NCBI RefSeq assembly: GCF_019059575.1
Contig: NW_024881975.1
Location: 186,001 to 250,000 of the forward strand
Reading direction: 5' to 3'
Length of the DNA stretch: 64,000 nt
From: Amphibalanus amphitrite
Lineage: Eukaryota; Arthropoda; Thecostraca; Balanomorpha; Balanidae
The translations under genes were made by a program, and so were the position numbers. The notes beneath the pieces are model-generated. The model worked only from the letters and a program-made list of their open reading frames with translations. It was not told the DNA's origin and did no database searches. Shown here one piece after another: positions 47,401-56,088 of this stretch (its first letter is position 1; each line of letters opens with the position of its first letter).

Positions 47401-48036
47401 ACACTGCATTTCACCTATAAATGGCACCAAGAATATCCAAATGAATCAGCTTCATCCAAGCGTAGTTAGATAATCACACCACAATTGATGCATCTCCTGT
47501 CTGCACTGCCCCAGCAGTCCCCTGCCCCTCTCAACTCACTCAGCATGCTCGAGGTATTGTAAAAACTTGTCAGTGGACGGTGTGGGGTGACAGCAGTTGA
47601 CAGGCGGATCTGGAACTCCATCCCCCGCGGTGAATGTCACCAGGGTAAACAGAGTGCCAGAGAGACGGCCGCCATACTTGGCCAGATCTGCTGCCGAGCT
47701 TGGAGGAGTGGCCATCTTGGAAAAGTATCTAGAAGCACACCGCAAGACAAATCAAATGCAATATACATAACAAACAGTTTGTGATGACTCAGTATGCCTA
47801 AAGGCAGTACAGCATGTGATACTGCTGCATAAATAGGCATTCACCTATAAACTGAATCTAGGCTCTAGCAGGGGAATGTAACAAGAATGGCAGACCATGC
47901 GAGCCAAAAACACTTACTCCAAGGTGGGTTTGATATAATTGTCCAGCATCTCTGGCAGGTAGGCGCCATTGAGGGCCGTCGCCTCCACCACAAACACCAC
48001 GTCAGCATCAAAGGTCTGATCCTGACGACCCAGCAT
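32229..48036 (-). CDS. MED25: Mediator complex subunit 25 (MED25)
   Basis: Mediator subunit that receives activators and nuclear receptors. Seventeen phase-consistent exons (981 codons): 48036-47918, 47728-47540, 47301-47073, 46796-46651, 46451-46351, 45617-45460, 45182-44993, 44561-44397, 44208-43955, 43741-43620, 43205-43043, 42755-42585, 42358-42145, 41510-41287, 40436-40284, 32843-32628, 32360-32229. The N-terminal von Willebrand A domain begins [12 protein letters not shown] and includes [13 protein letters not shown] and [12 protein letters not shown]. The activator-interacting (ACID/PTOV) domain spans [35 protein letters not shown] and [11 protein letters not shown]. Linkers are Gln-rich. 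LRTLL near the C-terminus matches the nuclear-receptor box at the same place in vertebrate MED25. The protein is longer than human (747 aa) because of linkers. Start: ATG 12 nt into the first coding exon, which begins at an acceptor, so a 5' UTR exon lies upstream; the donor after exon 3 (GAG|GTGCCG) is weak. Confidence 0.93.
33103..35442 (-). CDS. 780-codon exon nested in MED25 intron 15
   Basis: An ATG at 35442 (in-frame TGA upstream, CpG-rich leader) opens 780 codons ending at a good donor, CTGAGTGAG|GTAAGC, in phase 0. Reading on would add ten codons and a stop. The protein is acidic and Ser/Glu/Pro-rich with recurring hydrophobic-acidic motifs such as [36 protein letters not shown] and WRELLESEG, resembling transactivation segments (inference). 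MED25 exon 16 begins in phase 0, so splicing would yield this domain fused to the last 115 MED25 residues, including LRTLL. Alternatively it joins the frame at 32228-28410 as a separate nested gene. No homologue recognised. Confidence 0.6.
36051..37197. mobile_element. TIR element with G-tracts and AGGTCA-rich interior, copy 2
   Basis: TTCGCAGT, a G-run and GCATATGTTACCACC (36051-36085) are matched inverted at 37159-37197. The non-coding interior is rich in AGGTCA/TGACCT. It lies in MED25 intron 15, upstream (minus-strand sense) of the nested exon at 35442. Part of its interior (near 37010-37060) is similar, inverted, to sequence near 53590. Confidence 0.65.
37296..39095. mobile_element. Fold-back element in MED25 intron 15
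   Basis: TTCCGTATTCCACGTCAAATC at 37296 is matched inverted at 39073-39095. A second, longer inverted pair of about 110 bp (37640-37745 versus 38655-38765, including AGTGGGCCATTCATAA with small changes) lies inside. No transposase frame was seen. It is a fold-back or composite non-autonomous DNA element of about 1.8 kb. Confidence 0.6.
39096..39734. other. Unassigned part of MED25 intron 15
   Basis: No gene, repeat or RNA gene recognised between the fold-back element and the donor minisatellite. Confidence 0.3.
39740..40312 (-). repeat. 33-bp minisatellite with 17 copies of the MED25 exon 15 splice donor
   Basis: On the minus strand each unit encodes [11 protein letters not shown] and contains CACCAG|GTGAGT (one copy GTGGGT). 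The first unit is the true end of exon 15, after KELQYKQQQ, with its donor at 40283. I count 17 copies, 33 bp apart except for one 34-bp unit near the distal end. All units lack stops, so the exon could be extended in 11-codon steps. Confidence 0.92.
40455..40985. repeat. 60-bp minisatellite, nine copies
   Basis: Nine near-perfect units of 60 bp (each beginning near GACGGACCGGCGGCCACACT on the plus strand) fill MED25 intron 14, ending about 20 bp from the exon 15 acceptor. All frames are open because the unit is a multiple of three and stop-free; the frames of over 400 codons here are artefacts. Confidence 0.92.
41521..41955. repeat. 18-bp GGTCACACCGGGTCAGACA-type minisatellite
   Basis: More than twenty degenerate units of 9/18 bp based on CAGGTCACACCGGGTCAGA lie directly upstream of the MED25 exon 14 acceptor (minus-strand sense). 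It is intronic and non-coding. Confidence 0.9.
42058..42165 (-). repeat. Four copies of a 26-bp unit over the MED25 exon 13 donor
   Basis: Minus-strand units contain CTCACAGGGCGAGACAGGTCAGTGGCC with substitutions. The first copy is the end of exon 13 (QLSQGETG) and its donor ACAG|GTCAGT. In later copies the GT is mutated (ACAGACC, ACAAGTC, ACAAACC), so only the first is a clear donor at that spot, but CAG|GGTGAG in copy 2 is an alternative. Confidence 0.75.
42828..43035. repeat. 25-bp minisatellite adjoining the MED25 exon 11 donor
   Basis: Seven units of about 25-33 bp based on CCCGTGACCCGTCCGGTGAC begin within about 15 bp of the exon 11 donor (GGCAGC|GTGAGT at 43042). Confidence 0.85.
43955..44165 (-). 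repeat. Polyglutamine-encoding CAG/CAA tract in MED25 exon 9
   Basis: The exon encodes an uninterrupted run of more than 20 Gln after RFGIQ, and further interrupted Gln runs before the donor. CAG codons are interspersed with CAA, which usually stabilises such tracts. Shorter Gln tracts occur in exons 8, 13 and 14. Confidence 0.9.
44545..44720 (-). repeat. Tandem units with five copies of the MED25 exon 8 acceptor
   Basis: Five units read CTCCGGCAG|GTATTCCTCAGAC or close variants on the minus strand, most preceded by CCTGTC. The last, preceded by the best pyrimidine tract (TTTTCTTTTTCCTGTC), is the exon 8 acceptor used in my model (44561), which restores the frame from exon 7 (phase 1). Confidence 0.8.
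45740..46318 (-). mobile_element. 3' fragment of a non-LTR retrotransposon in MED25 intron 5
   Basis: The frame 46293-46018 encodes [17 protein letters not shown]...[18 protein letters not shown], typical of the region after the reverse transcriptase domain in animal non-LTR elements. The rest, to about 45740, is probably 3' UTR. The RT domain itself is absent, so the copy is strongly 5'-truncated. It is a different family from the element at 59.8-61.1 kb. Confidence 0.6.
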
Positions 48037-48146
48037 GACAGCTGCGACCTGAGAGCAGATGAGGTCATGTAATATGTATCAGTAATACAGCCATTCAAAT
48101 GGTTGACAAAACACATTGCACTGCTAATATTGTATAATGGTCGGTA

Positions 48147-49438
48147 GTAAAGCAGGCATCACACTTGTTTATTCCAACAGCTAGGTTGTAGGTTTTAGGT
48201 TGCAGGTTTTAGGTTGTAGGTTTTAGGTTGTAGGTTTTAGGTTGTAGGTTTTAGGTTGTAGGTTTTAGGTTGTAGGTTTTAGGTTGTAGGTTTTAGGTTG
48301 TAGGTTTTAGGTTGTAGGTTTTAGGTTGTAGGTTTTAGGTTGTAGGTTTTAGGTTTTAGGTTGTAGGTTTTAGGTTGTAGGTTTTAGGTTGTAGGTTTTA
48401 GGTTGTAGGTTTTAGGTTGTAGGTTTTAGGTTGTAGGTTTTAGGTTGTAGGTTTTAGGTTGTAGGTTTTAGGTTGTAGGTTTTAGGTTGTAGGTTTTAGG
48501 TTGTAGGTTTTAGGTTGTAGGTTTTAGGTTGTAGGTTTTAGGTTGTAGGTTTTAGGTTGTAGGTTTTAGGTTGTAGGTTTTAGGTTGTAGGTTTTAGGTT
48601 GTAGGTTTTAGGTTGTAGGTTTTAGGTTGTAGGTTTTAGGTTGTAGGTTTTAGGTTGTAGGTTTTAGGTTGTAGGTTTTAGGTTGTAGGTTTTAGGTTGT
48701 AGGTTTTAGGTTGTAGGTTTCAGGTTGTAGGTTTTAGGTTGTAGGTTTTAGGTTGTAGGTTGTAGGTTCAAAGGTTGTAGGTTCAAAGGTTGTAGGTTTT
48801 AGGTTGTAGGTTTTAGGTTGTAGGTTTTAAGTTGTAGGTTTTAGGTTGTAGGTTTTAAGTTGTAGGTTTTAGGTTGTAGGTTTTAGGTTGCAGGTTTTAG
48901 GTTGTAGGTTTTAGGTTGTAGGCTTTAGGATGTAGGTTTTAGGTTGTAGGTTTTAGGTTGTAGGTTTTAGTTTGTAGGTTTTAGGTTGTAGGTTTTAGGT
49001 TGTAGGTTTTAGGTTGTAGGTTTTAGGTTGTAGGTTTTAGGTTGTTGTAGGTTTTAGGTTGTAGGTTTTAGGTTGAAGGTTTTAGGTTGTATGTTTTAGG
49101 TTGTAGGTTGTACTTTTAGGTTGTAGGTTTTAGGTTGTAGGTTTTAGGTTGTAGGTTTTAGGTTGTAGGTTTTAGGTTGTAGGTTTTAGGTTGTAGGTTT
49201 TAGGTTGTAGGTTTTAGGTTGTAGGTTTTAGGTTGTAGGTTTTAGGTTGTAGGTTTTAGGTTGTAGGTTTTAGGTTGTAGGTTTTAGGTTGTAGGTTTTA
49301 GGTTGTAGGTTTTAGGCTGTAGATTTTGTAGGCAAGGTTAGGTCAGGTTTGGTTAGGTTTAGTTTGGTTTGATTAGAAAGCATCTTTGGGTAAAGCGCCT
49401 CTCCTTGGTTGGAAAAAGAAGTGTGATGCCTGCTTTAC
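48147..49438. mobile_element. TIR element enclosing a 14-bp minisatellite
   Basis: GTAAAGCAGGCATCACACTT (48147-48166) is matched exactly inverted at 49419-49438, and similarity continues inward (TTTATTCCAAC / TTTTTCCAAC). Almost all of the interior is a 14-bp tandem array. Non-autonomous elements with internal minisatellites are known in invertebrates. It lies just upstream of the first MED25 coding exon, in the 5' intron or upstream region. Confidence 0.7.
48183..49330. repeat. About 80 copies of TTTTAGGTTGTAGG
   Basis: A 14-bp unit made of two related heptamers (TTTTAGG and TTGTAGG), nearly uniform over 1.1 kb with a few point changes and two small indel zones (near 48750-48860 and 49045-49110). 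The G-rich strand is the plus strand. It has no coding capacity. Confidence 0.97.
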
Positions 49439-49905
49439 GACTACCTAATGGTCTAATCAATCTAGATGTGTAATGGTTTCACACACTGTTGCCTGGTTAT
49501 CAACACATATAAATATTAAATGTGAGTAAGGCAAGCGAAATCATAAAAATATCAATTTGTGCAAACCTTTCAACTATTAAATTCAATGCATGCTTACCAG
49601 TTTCAAATTGATTCACCTTAAGCCCGGCCAGCAACCGCATAAACTCAAAATTTTGCATTTGTGAAGATTCCCCCCCCCCCCCAAGAAAATCAGCTTTTTG
49701 GAAAAGTTAGGTGGAAAGTAGGCACCTACATGAGTGTTTAGTGTTTCTGTGCATGCAGAATTTTCCCTGATATCAGTTTCTGTGGTTTTCCTGAATTTCT
49801 ACATGATGTATTTCCTATCGCCGGCTGAACTCGATCTACGTAACAATTTCTTGCAAAACTTAACAAGAAGCATGACGTGCATTATTACCTGGAGGATCAC
49901 TCGTA

Positions 49906-50257
49906 GTTTTTTTTTATAAATTTAGTCCGAACCTTTTGATGGGAAGGAATCACAAGGACAGAGCCACCGCTAAGCGAAGCTTGTTGCGGTGACCCTGCCC
50001 TCTACCCTCCGATCGCGCAATTCCGATACTATGGCAGAATTTAGAGTCCAAAGTTTAACGTGCGCACAAAGCCGCGCACGGCCGGTCCCCTCGCTGACTT
50101 CGCCTGGCTACGGCCTGCCACCAACCGCAACCATACCTGTCAGGAGGCCCGTAAATGTCGAGCGCCCGTCGCGCTTCGAACCCGGACTGTCACAACCGGG
50201 AACGCGTGCTCTCACCACGCGGAGTCCAACGCTCTAACCAACTGAGCTACGGGACCG
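49906..50257 (-). mobile_element. tRNA-derived SINE
   Basis: The minus-strand head GGTCCCGTAGCTCAGTTGGT contains a pol III A box (TAGCTCAGTTGG) with a pairable D stem (GCTC/GAGC), and a B box GGTTCGAAGC follows about 62 nt after the A box start. This spacing is longer than in a normal tRNA, and the anticodon stem is replaced by a CGCGTG/CACGCG hairpin. About 250 bp of unrelated body follow, ending in an A9 run near 49908-49916. This is a SINE, not a functional tRNA gene. Confidence 0.6.
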
Positions 50258-50639
50258 GCTGCTGGCCGGGTTTGCACAACCACCAAGTTAAGCTTAGGCT
50301 TTGAGAATTTCGTCAGAGGCATTTGCTTACCTACAGTAGCAGTACAGCAAAGGTTAAAATAGTGATAAATAGTTATTTTACGGTCTTAACGCATATGTAT
50401 TGTCACCCAAAGGTTTATTCGTTGTTACCTGTTTAAGCTGTTGTGCTCGAAATCAGATGAAGAAAACAACAAAATAACTTATCACTGCAACATCCAGCAA
50501 ATGGCCTGAGCAAATGCGATGATAGCTCAAAAATAATCAAAATAAGTGATACGTGCTTTCTTATGCACGCCGGTGAAAACAGGGCGCCGGAGGGCATATT
50601 AGTCACGTGACATTTGGAACTTCTCCCCCTAACCTGAGC

Positions 50640-50880
50640 CCTGATCGGCGGCCGGCTAGTACTCTTGCCCGCGCTCACATACGTGCACGTTACCCCGGCA
50701 ACGGGCTATTGACCAATGAGAAGCGAGAAAAGTGTTACGTCACTGCGATTTTTCATATACCTGTGCCCCCCGGACGTGACGTAGTGTGCTCGCGCGCGTG
50801 CAGGGTCTCTGCGATCGAAAAAGAGCGCTAGCAGCGCGCCACTCGACGCCGCAATTGTCAAAAGCGGCGTGTTAGTATGC
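50640..50880 (-). promoter_or_regulatory. Candidate MED25 promoter region
   Basis: A CpG-rich stretch about 2.7 kb upstream of the first MED25 coding exon. It carries CCAAT (50712-50716), TTACGTCA (50735-50742) and TGACGTAG (50778-50785), the last two resembling CRE/ATF sites. The transcription start and non-coding first exon are not defined by the sequence. Confidence 0.35.
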
Positions 50881-52059
50881 TTTATTATGAATGATGTGTG
50901 TAAAAGTGAGTTTTTATGTTGTTTATTTGGAGGAAATGGTTGGAATAAATTAAGTTATTTTTATTTCTGTTAGTTGGAGTTTTTATTCAAAAGATTTCGG
51001 TCTATACCATTGATATTTACTGAAAATACCTTCGCTTGAATAAATTGCAGATATTTGGCAACTGAAGTGTTACCCTAGAGAAAAACCATTAGCAATGGTC
51101 TAATGGTCTAATGGTCTATATGGAAATTGAAACCCTAATGGTCTAATGGTCTAATGGTTTGTAGTGGTCTAATGGTCTGATGGACAGATGGGCTAATGGT
51201 CTAATGGTCTAATGGTTTCTTATGGGCTAATGGTCTGATGGTCTAATGGTCTGATGGTCTAATGGTCTGATGGTCTAATGGTCTGATGGTCTAATGGTCT
51301 GATGGTCTAATGGTCTGATGGTCTAATGGGCTAGTGGTCTAATGGTTTCTTATGGCCTAATGGTTTCTTATGGTCTAATGGTTTCTTATGGTATGATCAC
51401 CATACCACAAGAAACCATTAGACCATAAGAAACCATTAGGCCATAAGAAACCATTAGACATGTTTTCTGATAGTCTATGGGTTACAAATGGTCTCAATGG
51501 TAACAATGGTTTCTGGTGGTATCTTGTTAAAACATTCATATGGTGCAAATCCGATCTATTAACATTGGCATTCCACATGGTAATACATGACATAACAGTC
51601 CCCAGCATTCATTTTTCTCTGCCATGTTCGGTCCCATGTATGTACAGGCACGGATCTTTTTCAGCCGTGTATATTTTCACATTTGGAGCCTTGTCTTTTT
51701 TCCAATGAAGGTCTAGGAATTTTGTTTCATTATGAATCGGGATTTTTTTCAGTGTATGCTCCGCCTGTGTCTTCTGCCCCTCGCTTCATCATGTGTCTGT
51801 AGTTAACCTGTAACAAAAGTGCACCTTTACATGGTTGTCTTACTTACCAATTGTTAGTTGAGCTTTACATTTTTTTTTTTTTGCTTTTTTACACTTTTGA
51901 TTATTTGATCATAAGTTGAAATTTTTTATTTTCTATAAAAAGGAGAACTGGTAAATGCACAGGGTGGCTCACGTAAAACACCTGATTTGAAACTTGAATA
52001 ACTTCCTTCAGTCTTAATTAAATTTGAAGATATTTTCACACACTGTAGGTACATATGTT

Positions 52060-52690
52060 TGGGATTATATTCATCCAATTTTCAGACAAATCCACTCACT
52101 TTCAGCTCAGTTGTGCATCTCAACGTGACCCCATCGTTTTCAGTAACTTTCTTGAGGCGCTCGTGGTATGCCAGCGTATATTCCCTGCGCATCTCGACGG
52201 TGATCCCTGCAAAGGCGGCGATCCAACCCGACCTTACAAGTTACAACTCCAGAATGCTCGCCGACCACGTCACGTACACCTTCGAGTTCATAAACCCCTA
52301 TATTTAAAAAATCACATGGGGTGAGGTCGGACTTTACTTAACCTGCCCTGGTTATACCCTGGTTACCGCGCTTGCCCAATCTGCTTTGCCGAATCTGCCC
52401 TGCCCCAGCCCATCGCGCACGGCCGACCTCACCCCGCGTGACTTTTTCATGTAGGGGTTTGTGGAGTCGAAGGTATACGTGACGTGGTCAGCGAACATTC
52501 TGGAGTTGTAAGGTCGGGCTAGAGCCGCCTTCCCAGGGATCACCGTCGATCAGATGCACAACTGCACGGAAGCCGCGCTGGCATTCCACGAGCGTCTCGA
52601 GAAAGTTACTGAAAACGATGGGGTCACGTCAAGATGCACAACTGAGCTGAAAGTGAATGGATTTGTTTGAAAATTGGATGAACAATCCCA
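52060..52690. pseudogene. Two inverted copies of a mariner-superfamily transposase C-terminus
   Basis: The right arm (about 52430-52690, plus strand) reads ADLTPRDFFM*GFVESKVYV and onwards with stop codons, matching the conserved DLxPxDFFLWG C-terminal region of Tc1/mariner-type transposases. The left arm (about 52330-52060) is the same segment on the minus strand, about 85 per cent identical by eye. The two form a palindrome with a short spacer. The catalytic N-terminal parts are missing, so neither copy is functional. The GGTGGCTCACGTAAAACACC near 51965 may be an element end. Confidence 0.6.
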
Positions 52691-53569
52691 AACAAGCACC
52701 TACATTGCGTAAAAATAGCTTCAATTTGAAAGCCTCACGTGAATTTTCATACGGCCTGTAACATATGCACTATGTACCTATATTAGGTACATTAAACATT
52801 ACTTACTTCTCAGTTCTAATGGCAATTTTTTGGGGGTGAGCCTTTGCTTCGTCTCACACCCTTGAATCCGGTTCCAAGGTGTGCAGGTGACTGACCGGTC
52901 TGCTCTTCCCCCTCCTCTCGGTTCTCGTGGCGCTTCCTCTCCTGCTGGCGGTGGGTCTCTCGGGTCTCTCTACGACGCTCACGGCGACGCTCAGCGTTCC
53001 GCAACGCTTCGGTCTCGCGCCGCGTCTGCGCTAGCCGTTTACGGCGACGGCGCTGGGCAACGGCCCGCACGGCGAGGCATCTCCAAACGTTCTCACGCAC
53101 ACAAAGTAAACACACTTTAACTACAAAACACTACATAATTAATAACACTTATGGCGGTAAAAAACAGCGGAATCTTTCTCGGGTAACACACCGTTTCACC
53201 GATAACCTATCATATAAAGCAGCACAGAAGGACGCGAATTGTAAACAAAAATTTCACAAGCGGCAAATAAAGCTGAAAAGATTTGCCCATTGTTGCTATT
53301 CATTCTTTATTATTCCTTAAGCATCCTCGGAATTAGGCGAGTTGTGTTCTTTAACACACTGGTTCCTCTGAATCAGGTGATTTATTGGTGAGTTACTGAC
53401 AATGATGTTTCATGATCTCCCAGGCAGGAAAACCGCATAAGTTACCGCAAAACGCGGTATGCGGCATTCGAATAACCGTTAAAAAAATAATGCAGAAAAT
53501 GCTTCTAAAATACCTATAGGTCAATAATAGGTCAATGATATAATAGGCTAGTTATATCATAAAATACTA

Positions 53570-54135
53570 TTAGGTCAAAGGTCAGGTCACCAGAGGTCAT
53601 CAGAAGATCAAATTTTGCCATTTCTTAACAAATTTTGACAAACCGGAGCAGAACTCGGGAGCCAATAAAGCCTGCAACGCCGCAGGAAAACGCATTCGAT
53701 AGCTCTTTTCGAGTAGGTAGGAAAGTAATATTGGCTCTTTTAACCCACGAGCCGCTACAGGGGGGGGGGGGAATAAAGTTGCCTCGTATGTTTTGTGTGA
53801 TATCCTCTATATTCAAAGGATGTCATTTGGTCCGTTATATTCAGTCTAATATATCGGATATATCGTAAGAAAAATCACCTAAAATTGGACTTTTGACGTC
53901 ACTGTTACGTCATTTCAAATGGTATCCACACCAAATTTGGACACAACCTCGGCTAGCTATTCAGGAATATATGTGCAAACTTCTGAGTATATCGACAAGG
54001 CTCTGCTTCTCAATCTCTTCGCGTTACGATGATATTGCCGCAGAAACAGGGCAACTATATGCTTCCTCCCCCCTCCCCCCATTGCCCGGCGGGTGGGCGG
54101 TGGCGCAGAGGCCCATCAGCCGCCGGGTTAACCCT
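53570..54135. mobile_element. Degenerate AGGTCA-rich element, copy 3
   Basis: Sequence around 53590 (GGTCACCAGAGGTCATC) matches the inverted interior of the element at 36051-37197, and G/C-runs occur at 53759-53771 and 54066-54080. It begins with AGGTCAAAGGTCA (53572-53584), a perfect DR1-type pair of nuclear receptor half-sites. Boundaries are uncertain. Confidence 0.4.
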
Positions 54136-55185
54136 TTTTCTGGAATGTGTCCTCAGCTCTGAACTAAATGAAGTCTCCAGAGGGCAAAAATTATAAAATA
54201 GCTATCTTTATGAAAAATGTGTACTTTCATAACTTTTCTCTGAAACTCTGAAAGTTTCAAAGCGATCGTTCAGACCGCTGTCGATGCAGCACTCCTTACA
54301 TAATAAAGCACAGTTAGTGTTTAACAACATATTCAAGATCAATAAAAAGCCATTACAGGACCATTAAAAACCATTAGAACACCATTAGACCATCACAATT
54401 TTGAAACCATCATAAATGAAAAGATGCCATCAGAACACCAACAGAAACCATAAGAATACCTGTTTGGAGCCCAAAATCAAAACTATTGAAAACCATTAGG
54501 AAACCATTAGACCACCAAGTATACCATTTGAAACCATTAGTGACCGTCAGAAACCATAACAATACCATTAGAGACCATTAGACCATTAGACCATCAGATC
54601 AAATTCCATTAGAAACCATCAAACACCATTGGAGACCATTAGAAACCATTAGGACACCATTAGAGACCATAAGAGTACCATCAAATTCCATTAGAAACCA
54701 TCAAGCACCATTGGAGACCATTAGAAACCATTAGAGACCATTAGAGCATCATCAATTTCCATAAGAAAACCATCAGAAACCATTAGACCATTAGACCATC
54801 AGATCAAATTCCATTAGAAACCATCAAACACCATTGGAGACCATTAGAAACCATTAGGACACCATTAGAGACCATTAGAGCACCATCAATTTCCATTAGA
54901 AAACCATCAGAAACCATTAGAATACCATTAGAGACCATCAAAAACCATTAGAGACCATTCAAGACCATTAGAAACCATTAGAAAATCCTAATGGTTTCTA
55001 ATGGTTTTTTCTCTAGGGGGTAAGCCTAAATGATATGTAAAAAGGTAAGAGACACCCTGATATCATTTGAGAAACGAAAATATATGAATTTTCCTTATAA
55101 GACTCGCTGAATATGCTACTCCGCGGTTTATGCCCCGAGGGTGTCCGAGGGTTCCCGTTAGTTTGTCGTTGGCGCTCGGCTCGCG

Positions 55186-55222
55186 CGCGAGCCGACGTCA
55201 CCGCCTGTGACGTCGGCTCGCG
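55186..55222 (+). promoter_or_regulatory. Perfect inverted repeat with two CRE-like sites, candidate KIAA2013 promoter
   Basis: Arms CGCGAGCCGACGTCAC and GTGACGTCGGCTCGCG (16 bp each, perfect) flank a 5-bp spacer. Each arm holds a TGACGTC core as in CRE/ATF sites. The site lies in a CpG-rich patch about 0.9 kb upstream of the first KIAA2013 codon. The promoter role is inference. Confidence 0.4.
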
Positions 55223-56088
55223 AAATACGTCATACCCTGCACACAAAATAGCCGGCTGCCGAACAGCGCTCTGAGCCTTCTACATACGAAACGTCACGTG
55301 TGAATTTCACGAACCTTGATCAAATCGCCCCAGGCGCCCTGTTTTCACCGTCGTCCTTTCTTATGACCAAGAATATGTGGCGCACATGCACATGTTATGC
55401 CGCTGCAAAATTATTATTAAAACACTTCTAAAAGCTATCAATGAAAAAAGTTGATAAATAGTCATTTTTCATCTAGTAATGGCGAAAAAGTCGAATATCA
55501 ACTGTTTTTGTGTCTTCAATTAGTATTCAATGTTTCTTAATTCGTTTTTATGAATCTTTGCATTCATTTTTATTAAAATAGGTTGTCAGAAGCACGGGTC
55601 AGAAGTTGGGTCAGAAGCATGTCCCTTTATGTAAAAAAACTGCTGTAGTATAAGTCGTCTGCTTCCGCCAGGTCGGAGTGAGTAAGAGCTTTGTGAGATC
55701 TTTGAGATTGATTGGAAGCTGGTGGTGTGTTTTATTTTTTATTTTTGGGTTACAAACTGGGTACAGAATTCCTTGCACCTGGTCCTTGGAAGCTTTGATT
55801 TTGTCATCATTTTATTCATTCTTTCAGGTTTCCGGGTACCAAATCGCTTGCCTCTCCAAAAGCCAATACATTCGCCGGGGGGCGATTGTTTGCTGACGTT
55901 GGCAATTTTGAAGTACCGCTTTGGCTTGGCGCTTCGTCTTGTGATAAGATGCCTACCCAGCCCTATATTTTTATGGTCACTGCTGGCAATTACAATTATC
56001 ATGCTGGCTGTTGTCATGTGTGTTCACAGATTGTGAGGTCAAGTCAAGGTACTGCAGTTTTGATCTTTGATTTTCCTGCAAGAAAACC
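55223..56088. other. Probable 5' UTR/upstream region of KIAA2013
   Basis: No coding exon recognised. TTTTCCTGCAAG just before AAAACCATGACG could be an acceptor, which would place a non-coding exon upstream, perhaps ending at a donor such as CGGA|GTGAGTAAG near 55677. Confidence 0.3.

Larger units (their letters stand above)
51070..55024. mobile_element. About 4-kb inverted-repeat element between MED25 and KIAA2013
   Basis: TTACCCTAGAGAAAAACCAT (51070) has an inverted counterpart ending TTTTTTCTCTAGGGGGTAA (to 55024). Inside each end lies a degenerate array of TAATGGTC on the left (51090-51500) and its reverse complement, CCATTAGA with GACCATTAG, on the right (54350-54990), so the arms are long and inverted. 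The interior holds other elements: inverted transposase tails (52.06-52.69 kb) and an AGGTCA-rich copy (53.57-54.13 kb). It may be one composite element or nested insertions. Confidence 0.55.

Noticed and set aside
48183-49330. Interstitial telomere
   Set aside because: The heptamers resemble TTAGG repeats, but the unit is 14 bp, never pure TTAGG, and the array is enclosed by terminal inverted repeats of an element.
50170-50257. Functional tRNA gene
   Set aside because: A and B boxes are present, but the anticodon arm cannot form normally, spacing is too long and the 3' acceptor stem is missing; a SINE explains it better.
52816-53115. Arg/Glu-rich 99-codon minus-strand frame
   Set aside because: Charged repeats resemble N-termini of some transposon proteins, but there is no domain, no flanking exons and it lies inside the nested-element region; not supported as a gene.
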